Positions 8,465 to 15,708 of a stretch of 36,026 nt of DNA are shown here, piece by piece. The position numbers were made by a program, and so were the translations under genes. This DNA is from an uncultured Clostridia bacterium (GTDB lineage: Bacteria; Bacillota; Clostridia; Oscillospirales; Ruminococcaceae), in assembly GCA_937906945.1 (NCBI GenBank), contig CALCUE010000058.1, positions 1-36,026 of the forward strand. The letters run 5' to 3'. The notes under the pieces were generated by a model. That model saw only the letters and a program-made list of their open reading frames with translations. It searched no databases and was not told the origin of the DNA. Positions within the stretch are counted from its first letter, which is position 1, and every line of letters starts with the position of its first letter.

Positions 8465-9163
8465 ATGCCTTATTTTTATCTTGATTTTTCGTATATCATT
8501 TTTATCATTCCGGCTCTTCTGTTCGGCTTTTGGGCCCAGTTTCGTGTCAAAAGCGCCTATCTTCGGTACAGCCGGGTGGGAACTATGCGCGGCTATACCG
8601 GAGCGGAAACCGCTCGCTATATTCTGGAACAGAACGGAATTTATGATGTGACGATCCGTCACATCACCGGAAATCTGACAGACAACTATAACCCGAAGGA
8701 CAAAACGCTGAATCTTTCGGACGGGGTATATGGAAGTTCTTCCATCGCGGCGGTGGGAATTGCCGCCCACGAGACCGGACACGCCATCCAGCACGCCACC
8801 GGGTATTTTCCCATTAAGCTTCGGGAAATGGTTATTCCGGCCACGCAGATCGGATCCTGGCTTTATATGCCGCTTCTTTTGGTCGGGATGCTTTTTTCCT
8901 CTCAATCTCTCATCGATATCGGGATCCTGATGTTTTCGATGATCGCCGTGTTTCAGCTTCTGACGCTTCCGGTAGAGTTCAACGCCTCCAATCGGGCCAT
9001 TCAGACCATTCGAGAGGGCAATATTCTTTACGGCGATGAAGTGAGTGGGGCCAAAAGCGTTCTTAAAGCGGCGGCACTCACCTATGTGGCGGCGTTGGTA
9101 TCTTCATTGGCGCAGGTTTTGCGGTTGTTGGTCCTGTTCGGCGGAAACCGCAGACGAAACTAA
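8465..9163 (+). CDS. Membrane zinc metallopeptidase, YugP-like family
   Basis: The 232-residue protein starts with a membrane helix (about 5-22, YIIFIIPALLFGFWAQF). It has the zinc motif HETGHAIQH (HExxH) at about 100-108 and at least two more hydrophobic segments (about 123-165 and 205-225). This matches the neutral zinc metallopeptidase family that includes Bacillus YugP, frequently found between fmt and rsmB in Clostridia. The substrate is unknown. The ATG lies 3 nt after the fmt stop, with the SD (GATGGAG) in the fmt end. Identification is from motif and context; HtpX is less likely given the size and sequence around the HExxH. Confidence 0.85.
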   Translation: MPYFYLDFSYIIFIIPALLFGFWAQFRVKSAYLRYSRVGTMRGYTGAETARYILEQNGIYDVTIRHITGNLTDNYNPKDKTLNLSDGVYGSSSIAAVGIAAHETGHAIQHATGYFPIKLREMVIPATQIGSWLYMPLLLVGMLFSSQSLIDIGILMFSMIAVFQLLTLPVEFNASNRAIQTIREGNILYGDEVSGAKSVLKAAALTYVAALVSSLAQVLRLLVLFGGNRRRN

Positions 9164-9188
9164 TTCTTATTGACAAAAGGAGAACAGA

Positions 9189-10535
9189 ATGGCAGACAAG
9201 GCCAGAATGACGACGGCAAAGGCGCTTTTGCGTGTTTCCGCCGGTGGTTTTTCCAATTTAGTGCTCGATTCCGCCTTGGAGGAAGCGGATTTTTCCTCCC
9301 GGGATCGCGCCTTTATTTCCGCTCTTTTTTATGGTGTTTTGGAGCGGCGGATCACCCTGGATACGCTCATCAAAAAATATGTGACGAAACCAATGGATAA
9401 ACTCTCTCCGGAAGTTCTGGAAGTGCTTCGGATGGGATTTTATCAGATCCTTTATATGAATTCCGTGCCGGATAACGCGGCGGTCAACGAATCGGTGGAG
9501 CTGATCAAAGGATTGGGAGGAGGCAAAGCCTCCGGTTTTGTCAACGGAGTGCTTCGCTCCTTTATCCGCGACGGGAAAAAGGCGGATTTCAGCTATCTGA
9601 AGGGTCTGCGGCGGCTTTCCGCCGAATACTCGGCACCGCTTTGGCTCTGCGAAAAATGGTGTGTGGAATTTGGACCGGAACGGACGCAAAAGGCCCTTCG
9701 GGCTTCCCTTGGAGCGCCGCCGATCTATGTTCGGGTCAACACGGTAAAAACGACGGCGGACGAACTGAAAAGCGCGTTGGAAGGGGAAGGCGTTTCCGTT
9801 TCGGAGACGGAAATTCTTCCGACAGCGCTGATTTTGGATGCCGCCGCGCCGCAAAATACAAAGTGCTATAAAGACGGGCTGTTCCACGTGCAGGATATTT
9901 CCAGCCAGCTTTGCGCCTTGGCCGTCGGAGCCAAAGAAAATGAGCGGGTGCTGGACGTTTGCTCCGCTCCCGGCGGAAAAAGCTTTACGGTAGCGGAGTG
10001 TATGGGCAATACCGGCGAGCTGGTCGCCTGCGATTTGCACCCGAAACGGGCCAATCTGGTGAAAACCGGCGGAGAGAGGCTTGGACTCACCAATATTTCG
10101 GCCAGAGCCAATGACGCGACAATCTATAAAGAGGAACTGGGAGCTTTTGACCGGGTCCTTTGCGACGTTCCCTGTTCGGGGCTGGGTGTTATCCGCCGGA
10201 AACCGGAGATCCGGTTTAAAAAGCCGGAGGATCTGACGTCTCTGCCGAAGATCCAGTATAAGATAGCCTCTACGTCCGCCCGGTATCTGAAAGAGGGTGG
10301 GACGATGATTTATTCCACCTGTACACTGTCCAAGGATGAAAACGAGGCGGTCGTTCAGCGCCTTATGGAGGAGGACGGGCTGATTCCGCAGAAGCTTCCG
10401 GAGGAATTGCAGCGCTATTCGTCCGACGGCTATTCGGTGACGCTGCTTCCCGGGGAAATCAATTCGGATGGATTCTTTTTCGCCAGACTCAGAAAGGAGA
10501 CAAGAAATAATGGATCTTCGTTCTTTGACTTATGA
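9189..10535 (+). CDS. rsmB: 16S rRNA (cytosine-967-C5)-methyltransferase RsmB
   Basis: The 448-residue protein has the two RsmB parts. The first ~140 residues are a NusB-like RNA-binding domain (ALLRVSAGGFSNLVLD, DNAAVNESVELIKGL). The SAM-dependent catalytic domain follows: DVCSAPGGKSF (SAM binding), CDVPCSGLGVIRRKPEIR (motif IV Cys) and YSTCTLSKDENE (motif VI catalytic Cys). ATG 9189 follows the SD AAAGGAGAAC. The stop lies 26 nt inside rlmN, coupling two rRNA-modification genes. Confidence 0.96.
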   Translation: MADKARMTTAKALLRVSAGGFSNLVLDSALEEADFSSRDRAFISALFYGVLERRITLDTLIKKYVTKPMDKLSPEVLEVLRMGFYQILYMNSVPDNAAVNESVELIKGLGGGKASGFVNGVLRSFIRDGKKADFSYLKGLRRLSAEYSAPLWLCEKWCVEFGPERTQKALRASLGAPPIYVRVNTVKTTADELKSALEGEGVSVSETEILPTALILDAAAPQNTKCYKDGLFHVQDISSQLCALAVGAKENERVLDVCSAPGGKSFTVAECMGNTGELVACDLHPKRANLVKTGGERLGLTNISARANDATIYKEELGAFDRVLCDVPCSGLGVIRRKPEIRFKKPEDLTSLPKIQYKIASTSARYLKEGGTMIYSTCTLSKDENEAVVQRLMEEDGLIPQKLPEELQRYSSDGYSVTLLPGEINSDGFFFARLRKETRNNGSSFFDL

Positions 10536-11568
10536 GAAACTTTGCGAAGAAATGAAAACGTTGGGTCTTCCGTCGTTTCGAGCCAAACAGATTTTTTCAT
10601 GGCTCCATGAAAAAAGAGTGCGGGATTATTCCGAGATGACCAATCTTTCGGCGTCCCTTCGGGAGACGCTTTCGGAAAACTATCCGCTTTCCAAGGTCTC
10701 CATCGAAAGAAAGCTGATCTCCAAAATCGATGGGACAGTGAAATATCTGTTCCGGTTGGAGGACGGGGAACACGTCGAAGGTGTCCGGATGGCCTATAAG
10801 CGTGGCGGAAGCCTCTGTATTTCGACCCAATGCGGCTGCCGGATGGGCTGTACCTTCTGCGCTTCGACTTTAACCGGCCTTTGCCGGAACCTTACGCCGT
10901 CGGAAATGCTCAGCGAAGTCTATCTGGCCGCTTCCGACGCGGAAGAAAACGGAGAAAAGGTGGCCTCCATCGTGCTTATGGGCATTGGGGAACCGCTGGA
11001 CAATTTTGATAACGTGATGGATTTTCTGACCATTGTCACCTCGGAAAACGGATTTAATATGGGAATGCGCCACATTTCCCTTTCAACCTGCGGACTGGTG
11101 GACAAAATCTATAAGCTGGCGGAAAAAAAGCTTCAGCTGACTCTTTCCGTTTCTTTGCACGCGCCCAACGATGAAATTCGCCGCCGCACGATGCCGGTGG
11201 CCCGCCGTTATCCCATTGACGAACTGATTAAGGCCTGCCGGGACTATTTTGAGATAACCGGACGGCGCATTTCTTTTGAATATTCGCTGATTGACGGCGT
11301 GAATGACCAACCGGAGCACGCCATGGAGCTGATCCAACTTCTGAAAGGCATGGGCGCACACGTCAACCTGATCCCGGTCAATAAGGTCAACGAGACCGGC
11401 TATCGTCGGGGAAAACGGGAATCGGTGGAGGCGTTCTGCAAACTTCTTAACGACAACGGACAGAACGCGACCATTCGCCGGGAGCTTGGAAGCGACATTA
11501 ATGCCGCCTGCGGCCAGCTTCGCCGGACAACAATGAAAAAAGAGAACGGCGGAACCTTGTCCGAATGA
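10510..11568 (+). CDS. rlmN: Dual-specificity RNA methyltransferase RlmN
   Basis: A radical-SAM enzyme that makes m2A in 23S rRNA (A2503) and in tRNA (A37). The [4Fe-4S]-binding CxxxCxxC is CRMGCTFC (Cys110, 114, 117), the SAM-binding GIGEPLDN motif is present, and a C-terminal Cys in NAACGQLR corresponds to the methyl-transfer Cys. The start is ATG 10510, after AAAGGAGAC, giving 352 residues; an in-frame start 42 nt upstream lies inside rsmB and lacks an SD. It is the last gene before a new strong promoter. Confidence 0.96.
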   Translation: MDLRSLTYEKLCEEMKTLGLPSFRAKQIFSWLHEKRVRDYSEMTNLSASLRETLSENYPLSKVSIERKLISKIDGTVKYLFRLEDGEHVEGVRMAYKRGGSLCISTQCGCRMGCTFCASTLTGLCRNLTPSEMLSEVYLAASDAEENGEKVASIVLMGIGEPLDNFDNVMDFLTIVTSENGFNMGMRHISLSTCGLVDKIYKLAEKKLQLTLSVSLHAPNDEIRRRTMPVARRYPIDELIKACRDYFEITGRRISFEYSLIDGVNDQPEHAMELIQLLKGMGAHVNLIPVNKVNETGYRRGKRESVEAFCKLLNDNGQNATIRRELGSDINAACGQLRRTTMKKENGGTLSE

Positions 11569-11576
11569 GAAAAGAT

Positions 11577-11605
11577 TTGACATATAAGGCGATAAGATAT
11601 AAAAT
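11577..11605 (+). promoter_or_regulatory. Strong sigma-A promoter for the stp-pknB-rsgA transcript
   Basis: A consensus TTGACA (11577-11582), 17-bp spacer and TAAAAT (11600-11605) lie just after the rlmN stop. TATAAA at 11598-11603 is an alternative -10 with 15-bp spacing. This implies that the signalling genes can be transcribed separately from the upstream run. Confidence 0.8.
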
Positions 11606-11641
11606 ATTCTAATAGGCATTTGCTGAAAAGAGGGGAGCGCC

Positions 11642-11851
11642 TTGTATCATACCGTCACATATATGAAGACAACGGGGCGTATCACGAAAGAAAAGCATCC
11701 TTCGCCGGAACCGCCCAACGAGGTGGCACGCCTTGTGGAAAAAGGATTTGACCATTGGCGTATTGGCCGGGCGTGGGGCTACTATTTCAAAATTCGATTT
11801 GAGCAAATGGAAAAAGCAAGACAACAGAAGCGTGAAAATTCGACCGGCTGA
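11642..11851 (+). CDS. Small hypothetical protein, 69 aa, TTG start
   Basis: A short ORF beginning at TTG 11642, with GAGGGGAG five bases upstream, and placed directly behind the 11577-11605 promoter as first gene of the stp-pknB-rsgA transcript. The product is basic, with no membrane helix. It has a Pro/Glu patch (PSPEPPNE) followed by a segment likely to be helical (EVARLVEKGFDHWRIGRAWG). I do not recognise a family. An internal ATG at 11663 is out of frame with it, while ATG 11663-adjacent codons do not have a comparable SD. Promoter, SD and operon position support translation, but the coding evidence is modest. Confidence 0.5.
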   Translation: MYHTVTYMKTTGRITKEKHPSPEPPNEVARLVEKGFDHWRIGRAWGYYFKIRFEQMEKARQQKRENSTG

Positions 11852-11868
11852 AAAAGAGGTGGATGGAT

Positions 11869-12600
11869 ATGTTAAAAGCAATCGGAAAAACGGACATCGG
11901 CAATGTGCGCGAGATCAATCAGGACGATTTTAATTGCGGCGTTCTGGGAGACAACGCGGTTTTTGCCGTTGTCTGCGATGGAATGGGCGGTGAAAAAGGC
12001 GGCCATATCGCAAGCCGCACGGCCTGTGATATTGTGACAGACAGCGTGACCGCCGCTTACGGAAGCGGATTCGGTGACAATTCCATCCGTGGGATTCTTC
12101 AGACAGCGGTGACCGCCGCCAATGTTTCGGTTTTTGATCGCTCGCAGAGGAATCCCGACCTTCGGGGAATGGGAACGACGATCGTGGCCGCCATTGTGTG
12201 CGACGGTATCGCCCACGTAGTCCATGCCGGTGACAGCCGCGCTTACCATGTGACGGCGGACGGGATCGAACAGGTGACAAAAGACCATTCGGTCGTACAG
12301 CTTTTGGTCGATCGTGGGGAGATTACCGAGGACGAGGCACGGTTCCATCCGAAAAAACATTTTATCACAAGGGCACTCGGCGTCATGTCCATCATTGATT
12401 TGGATTATTGTGAATTTCCTCTCAACGAAGGGGAGGCAATTGTGGTCTGCACCGATGGCCTTTCCAATTATTTTTCCAATGGGGAGCTTTATGAGATGAT
12501 CCGGACGGCGGGTTATGGAAAATGTGTGGATAAGCTGATCGGAGCGGCCAAAAAAGCCGGAGGCGCCGACAATATCACCGTCGTCTGCGTGTCACGTTAA
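11869..12600 (+). CDS. stp: PP2C-type Ser/Thr phosphatase (Stp/PrpC)
   Basis: A metal-dependent phosphatase that reverses PASTA-kinase phosphorylation. PPM motifs in order: VREINQDDF, CDGMGGEKGGHIAS (metal-binding Asp and GG), GMGTTIVAAI, HAGDSRAY, TKDHSVV, CTDGLSN and GGADNITVV, giving the full set of metal-coordinating Asp residues. ATG 11869 is preferred (243 aa) because AGAGGTGG lies six bases upstream; ATG 11863 would touch the SD. It precedes pknB by 34 nt, as in most Bacillota, where the pair controls cell-wall, division and sporulation/germination functions. Confidence 0.95.
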   Translation: MLKAIGKTDIGNVREINQDDFNCGVLGDNAVFAVVCDGMGGEKGGHIASRTACDIVTDSVTAAYGSGFGDNSIRGILQTAVTAANVSVFDRSQRNPDLRGMGTTIVAAIVCDGIAHVVHAGDSRAYHVTADGIEQVTKDHSVVQLLVDRGEITEDEARFHPKKHFITRALGVMSIIDLDYCEFPLNEGEAIVVCTDGLSNYFSNGELYEMIRTAGYGKCVDKLIGAAKKAGGADNITVVCVSR

Positions 12601-12634
12601 CCGTTTGAATGAAAATCCGATTCGGAGGTTCTGA

Positions 12635-14551
12635 ATGGACAGATATATAGGTAAAAAACTTGACGGACGTTATGAGATCAAAGAGATCATCGGTGTCGGC
12701 GGTATGGCCAACGTATATAAGGCCTATGACAGCATTGACGACCGTTCCGTCGCGGTAAAAATCCTGCGGGATGAACATATGCAGAATGATGAGCTGCTTC
12801 GCCGTTTTCGGAACGAGTCGAAAGCCATCGCCGTTCTTTCCCACCCGAACATTGTCAAAGTGTATGACGTCAGCTTCAACGAGGATATTCAGTATATTGT
12901 CATGGAACATATCGACGGCATCACGCTGAAGGAATATATTGAACAGCAGAAGGTTTTGCGTTGGAAAGAGGCTGTTCATTTTACGGTCCAAATTCTGCGA
13001 GCTTTGCAGCACGCCCACGATAAAGGCATCGTTCATCGGGATATCAAGCCGCAGAACGTGATGCTTTTAGCGGATGGCACTATCAAGGTGGCTGATTTTG
13101 GTATCGCCAAATTCGCTCGTTCCAGTCAACAGACGATTACGGATAAAGCCATCGGTTCCGTCCATTACATCAGCCCGGAACAGGCCAAAGGAGAAGCGAC
13201 GGACGAAAAAAGCGATATCTATTCGCTGGGCATTATGCTTTATGAGATGACTACCGGTCAGCTTCCGTTTGACGCGGACAGCCCGGTTTCCGTAGCCCTT
13301 CAGCAGATCCAGAGCCAGCCGAAATTGCCGCGCCAGATCAATCCAGACATTCCGGAAGGGCTGGAGGACATCATCGTCCGGGCCATGCAGAAAGATCCGT
13401 CGAGACGGTATCGCTCGGCGGCGGAAATGCTTCGGGATATCGACGAGTTCAAACGGGACCCCAGTATCAGTTTTGAGTACCGCTATACCGAGCCGGAAGA
13501 AAAAACCATCAGCGAGAATTTCAAAAAAACGGCGGAGCAGACTAAAAAGGTCAAGGATGAACAGGTGCGTTCCGCTCCGATCGTTCCGGTTCTGGCCGGA
13601 GTTACCATCGCTTTTATTGTTGTGGCGATCATTTTCGTAATAGGAATTATGGCAATGGTTCGCCCTTTTGAGGAGGTGCCGAACACGACGGCACCGAATC
13701 TCATCGGAATGAATCTGGAAGCGGCGAAAAAACAGTATCCGGATTTTGATATCGTCGTGGAGGCTTCGGCTTTTCATGAGTTTTATGATAAAGATACGAT
13801 CTATGACCAAAACGTCAACCCCGATATGACAGTCAAATCCGGAAGCACCATCAAAGTTAAAATTTCCAGCGGCGTGGAATCGTTCAGCCTGGATAACTAT
13901 GAAAATTACGAGGAAAACCAGCTTTACGCGATTTTGACGGAAAACGAGATTGAATTTACCACGGTCACGGAAAACAGCGACAGTATTCCGGAAGGGTACG
14001 TTATTCGCACGGAACCGGGCGCCTATACGGAGGTGGATCGGGGAACAGTCGTTATCATCTATGTGAGCATGGGAACGAAAACGACCTATTCGGTGGTTCC
14101 CAACGTGTTGGGCTATAAGCTCAACGACGCGAAACTGCTGCTCAACGCGGCCGGTATAAAAATCGGAAGCGTCACTCGTGTGAGCAGCACCCAGGCGGGT
14201 ACCGTGGTTCTGGATCAAAGCCTTTCCGCAGGAAGCACCGTCGGAAGCGGTACGACCATTGATCTGACCATCGCGGCGGAAAGAGAGGTCGGAGCGCCCT
14301 ATGATCTGACGGTCATTCTTCCGAGACTTTCCCAGTCGGTGACGATGACGGCTATGTTGGATGGCACGACGGTGGCGGAAGAGGTTATCAACCTTGAGGA
14401 AACCTACTATTGGAACGTCACCTTTACCGGAGAGGGATTGGGAACGGCCAGCATCTATTTGGATGGCAGCCTGTATCAAGCCTATTCCGTCAACTTCAAC
14501 GATCAGACTTCCATGATCGTCAGCGACAATTCGTCGAGCTATACGAACTGA
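12635..14551 (+). CDS. pknB: PASTA-domain Ser/Thr protein kinase (PknB/PrkC)
   Basis: The kinase domain occupies about residues 10-275, with the glycine loop GVGGMANVYKAYD, Lys42 in VAVKIL, catalytic HRDIKPQN (Asp136), ADFGIAK and the GSVHYISPEQA activation-loop end. A charged juxtamembrane stretch is followed by one membrane helix (about 319-345) and three extracellular PASTA repeats (about 348-412, 413-480, 483-548), which in the family bind muropeptides or lipid II. The second repeat is degenerate. After the last repeat about 85 residues form a beta-rich tail lacking PASTA features. Its 638 residues are normal. It sits with its phosphatase upstream and rsgA downstream; in B. subtilis PrkC phosphorylates CpgA (RsgA) and triggers germination. 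Confidence 0.95.
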   Translation: MDRYIGKKLDGRYEIKEIIGVGGMANVYKAYDSIDDRSVAVKILRDEHMQNDELLRRFRNESKAIAVLSHPNIVKVYDVSFNEDIQYIVMEHIDGITLKEYIEQQKVLRWKEAVHFTVQILRALQHAHDKGIVHRDIKPQNVMLLADGTIKVADFGIAKFARSSQQTITDKAIGSVHYISPEQAKGEATDEKSDIYSLGIMLYEMTTGQLPFDADSPVSVALQQIQSQPKLPRQINPDIPEGLEDIIVRAMQKDPSRRYRSAAEMLRDIDEFKRDPSISFEYRYTEPEEKTISENFKKTAEQTKKVKDEQVRSAPIVPVLAGVTIAFIVVAIIFVIGIMAMVRPFEEVPNTTAPNLIGMNLEAAKKQYPDFDIVVEASAFHEFYDKDTIYDQNVNPDMTVKSGSTIKVKISSGVESFSLDNYENYEENQLYAILTENEIEFTTVTENSDSIPEGYVIRTEPGAYTEVDRGTVVIIYVSMGTKTTYSVVPNVLGYKLNDAKLLLNAAGIKIGSVTRVSSTQAGTVVLDQSLSAGSTVGSGTTIDLTIAAEREVGAPYDLTVILPRLSQSVTMTAMLDGTTVAEEVINLEETYYWNVTFTGEGLGTASIYLDGSLYQAYSVNFNDQTSMIVSDNSSSYTN

Positions 14552-14567
14552 CACAAGGAGAAAAGAT

Positions 14568-15491
14568 TTGTCCGAGAATAAACCAATGGATGAAAAAGAC
14601 CTTCCCAAAGCGGAAGGTCTTATTATAAAAGCGACCGGCGGATTTTATTACGTAAGATCCGGCGACACGGTCTATGAGTGCCGAGCACGGGGCGTTTTCC
14701 GAAAAAACGATCAGTCCCCGTTGGTGGGAGATCGGGTTACCATTTCGGTATTGCCCAAGGAAAAAGGCTATATTTACGGAATCCATGAACGGAAAAACGC
14801 CATGATCCGTCCGCCTCTCGCCAATTTGGATCAGCTTGTTATGGTGGTTTCGCTGGCGGAACCGGCGCCGAACCTTTTGGTTTTGGATAAGCTGATCGCG
14901 GTTGCGGAACATCAGGATGTGGAACCGGTTATCGTTTTCACGAAAACCGATCTGGAGGATCCCACTCCTTTTGCGACCATTTACCGGAAAGCGGGTTTTC
15001 GGGTATATGAGGTCTGTTCGCTTCGCCACGAAGGGACCGACGCGGTGCTTCAGATGTTAGAAGGCAAAATCAGCGCGTTTTGTGGCAACTCCGGAGCCGG
15101 TAAATCGAGTTTACTCAATGATATTTTCCCCGAGCTCTGCCTTTCCACAGCGGAAATCAGCAAAAAGTTGGGAAGAGGACGTCACACGACAAGGCATACT
15201 GAGTTGTTTGAACTTAAAAACGGCGGTTGGGTCGCCGATACACCGGGTTTTTCCGCCATCGAGATGGAGCGGGTGGAAGTTATCCGGAAAGAGGCTTTAC
15301 AATATTGCTTCCGGGAGTTTGAGCCTTATGAAATGAAATGTCAGTTTACCGGCTGTAGCCACGTTTCCGAAAAAGGCTGCGCTATTTTAGCGGCGGTAAA
15401 AAACGGCGACATTTCCGAAAGTCGCCATAAAAACTACTGCACGCTCTATGAAGAGGCCAAACAGCTGAAAGAATGGGAATTGGATAAATAA
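14568..15491 (+). CDS. rsgA: Ribosome small-subunit-dependent GTPase RsgA
   Basis: A circularly permuted GTPase that checks late 30S assembly. An OB-fold comes first (about 20-85), then G-motifs in permuted order: TKTDLED (G4), GNSGAGKSSLLN (G1, about residue 173), GRGRHTTRH (G2) and DTPGFS (G3). A C-terminal zinc knuckle follows, with CQFTGCSHVSEKGCAI and a Cys/His set. The TTG at 14568 follows AAGGAG by 7 nt and gives 307 residues; ATG 14586 is an alternative. In B. subtilis rpe and thiN come next, but both are absent here and a terminator follows directly. Confidence 0.94.
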   Translation: MSENKPMDEKDLPKAEGLIIKATGGFYYVRSGDTVYECRARGVFRKNDQSPLVGDRVTISVLPKEKGYIYGIHERKNAMIRPPLANLDQLVMVVSLAEPAPNLLVLDKLIAVAEHQDVEPVIVFTKTDLEDPTPFATIYRKAGFRVYEVCSLRHEGTDAVLQMLEGKISAFCGNSGAGKSSLLNDIFPELCLSTAEISKKLGRGRHTTRHTELFELKNGGWVADTPGFSAIEMERVEVIRKEALQYCFREFEPYEMKCQFTGCSHVSEKGCAILAAVKNGDISESRHKNYCTLYEEAKQLKEWELDK

Positions 15492-15517
15492 AAAAGCGCC
15501 TTTGGCGCTTTTTTTAT
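15491..15517. terminator. Bidirectional terminator between rsgA and spoVM
   Basis: AAAAAAGCGCC and GGCGCTTTTTTT form a stem around TTT. A-runs and T-runs on both sides let it act in both directions. It starts at the rsgA stop codon and overlaps the spoVM stop codon, so the two convergent genes share it. Confidence 0.88.
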
Positions 15518-15594
15518 GCTTCTTTTTCCATATGGAAAAAAAGGCGAAGAAAAGGGACAAGAAATTTCGGGCTATTGAGAACAACGATTTTCAT
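15514..15594 (-). CDS. spoVM: Stage V sporulation protein SpoVM (26 aa)
   Basis: The minus strand encodes 26 residues beginning MKIVVLNSPKFL and continuing VPFLRLFF, then HMEKEA. B. subtilis SpoVM is also 26 residues, beginning MKFYTIKLPKFL. An ungapped alignment conserves Pro9, Lys10, Phe11, Leu12 and Arg17; Pro9 matters for sensing convex forespore membrane. The peptide forms an amphipathic helix on the outer forespore membrane and anchors SpoIVA for coat assembly. ATG 15594 has a perfect SD, GGAGGTG, six bases upstream. In B. subtilis spoVM also lies just beyond the prkC-cpgA cluster, so synteny supports the call, although here the gene is inverted. It is shorter than common gene-calling cutoffs. 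Function is inferred from the family. Confidence 0.87.
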   Translation of the reverse strand: MKIVVLNSPKFLVPFLRLFFHMEKEA

Positions 15595-15621
15595 AAGAAG
15601 CACCTCCGTATTTTTTACTGC

Positions 15622-15649
15622 ATTCTATGAAAAAAAGAGGAAAGGGGTT
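15622..15649 (-). promoter_or_regulatory. Candidate mother-cell sigma promoter for spoVM
   Basis: On the minus strand AACC (15649-15646), a 16-bp spacer and CATAGAAT (15629-15622) fit the sigma-K pattern mACm-N16/17-CATAnnnT. The -10 also fits the sigma-E pattern, but a sigma-E -35 is not seen. It lies 28 bp upstream of the spoVM start codon, where a promoter is expected. Short motifs such as these occur by chance, so this is tentative. Confidence 0.45.
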
Positions 15650-15656
15650 CATTCGT

Positions 15657-15685
15657 TCATTTTTTTCGAAAGCGACGCATAAAGT
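15657..15685 (+). promoter_or_regulatory. Candidate sigma-E-like promoter for dacF
   Basis: TCATTTT (15657-15663) matches the sigma-E -35 consensus KMATATT at six of seven bases. After a 14-bp spacer, CATAAAGT (15678-15685) matches the CATAnnnT -10. It lies 24 bp before the dacF start codon, back-to-back with the spoVM promoter candidate. No convincing sigma-A promoter is visible in the same spacer. Confidence 0.45.
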
Positions 15686-15708
15686 GCCACGGAAGGAAGG
15701 TGTAAAAG

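Noticed and set aside
13067..14608. A 513-codon open frame antisense to pknB
   Set aside because: It is complementary to a clear kinase gene and arises from codon bias. The product is a low-complexity Arg/His/Asp-rich sequence with no motif.
15387..15584. A 65-codon minus-strand frame across the rsgA end
   Set aside because: It lies in a different frame from spoVM, runs through the terminator into rsgA and has no SD, whereas the spoVM frame has a perfect SD and family match.
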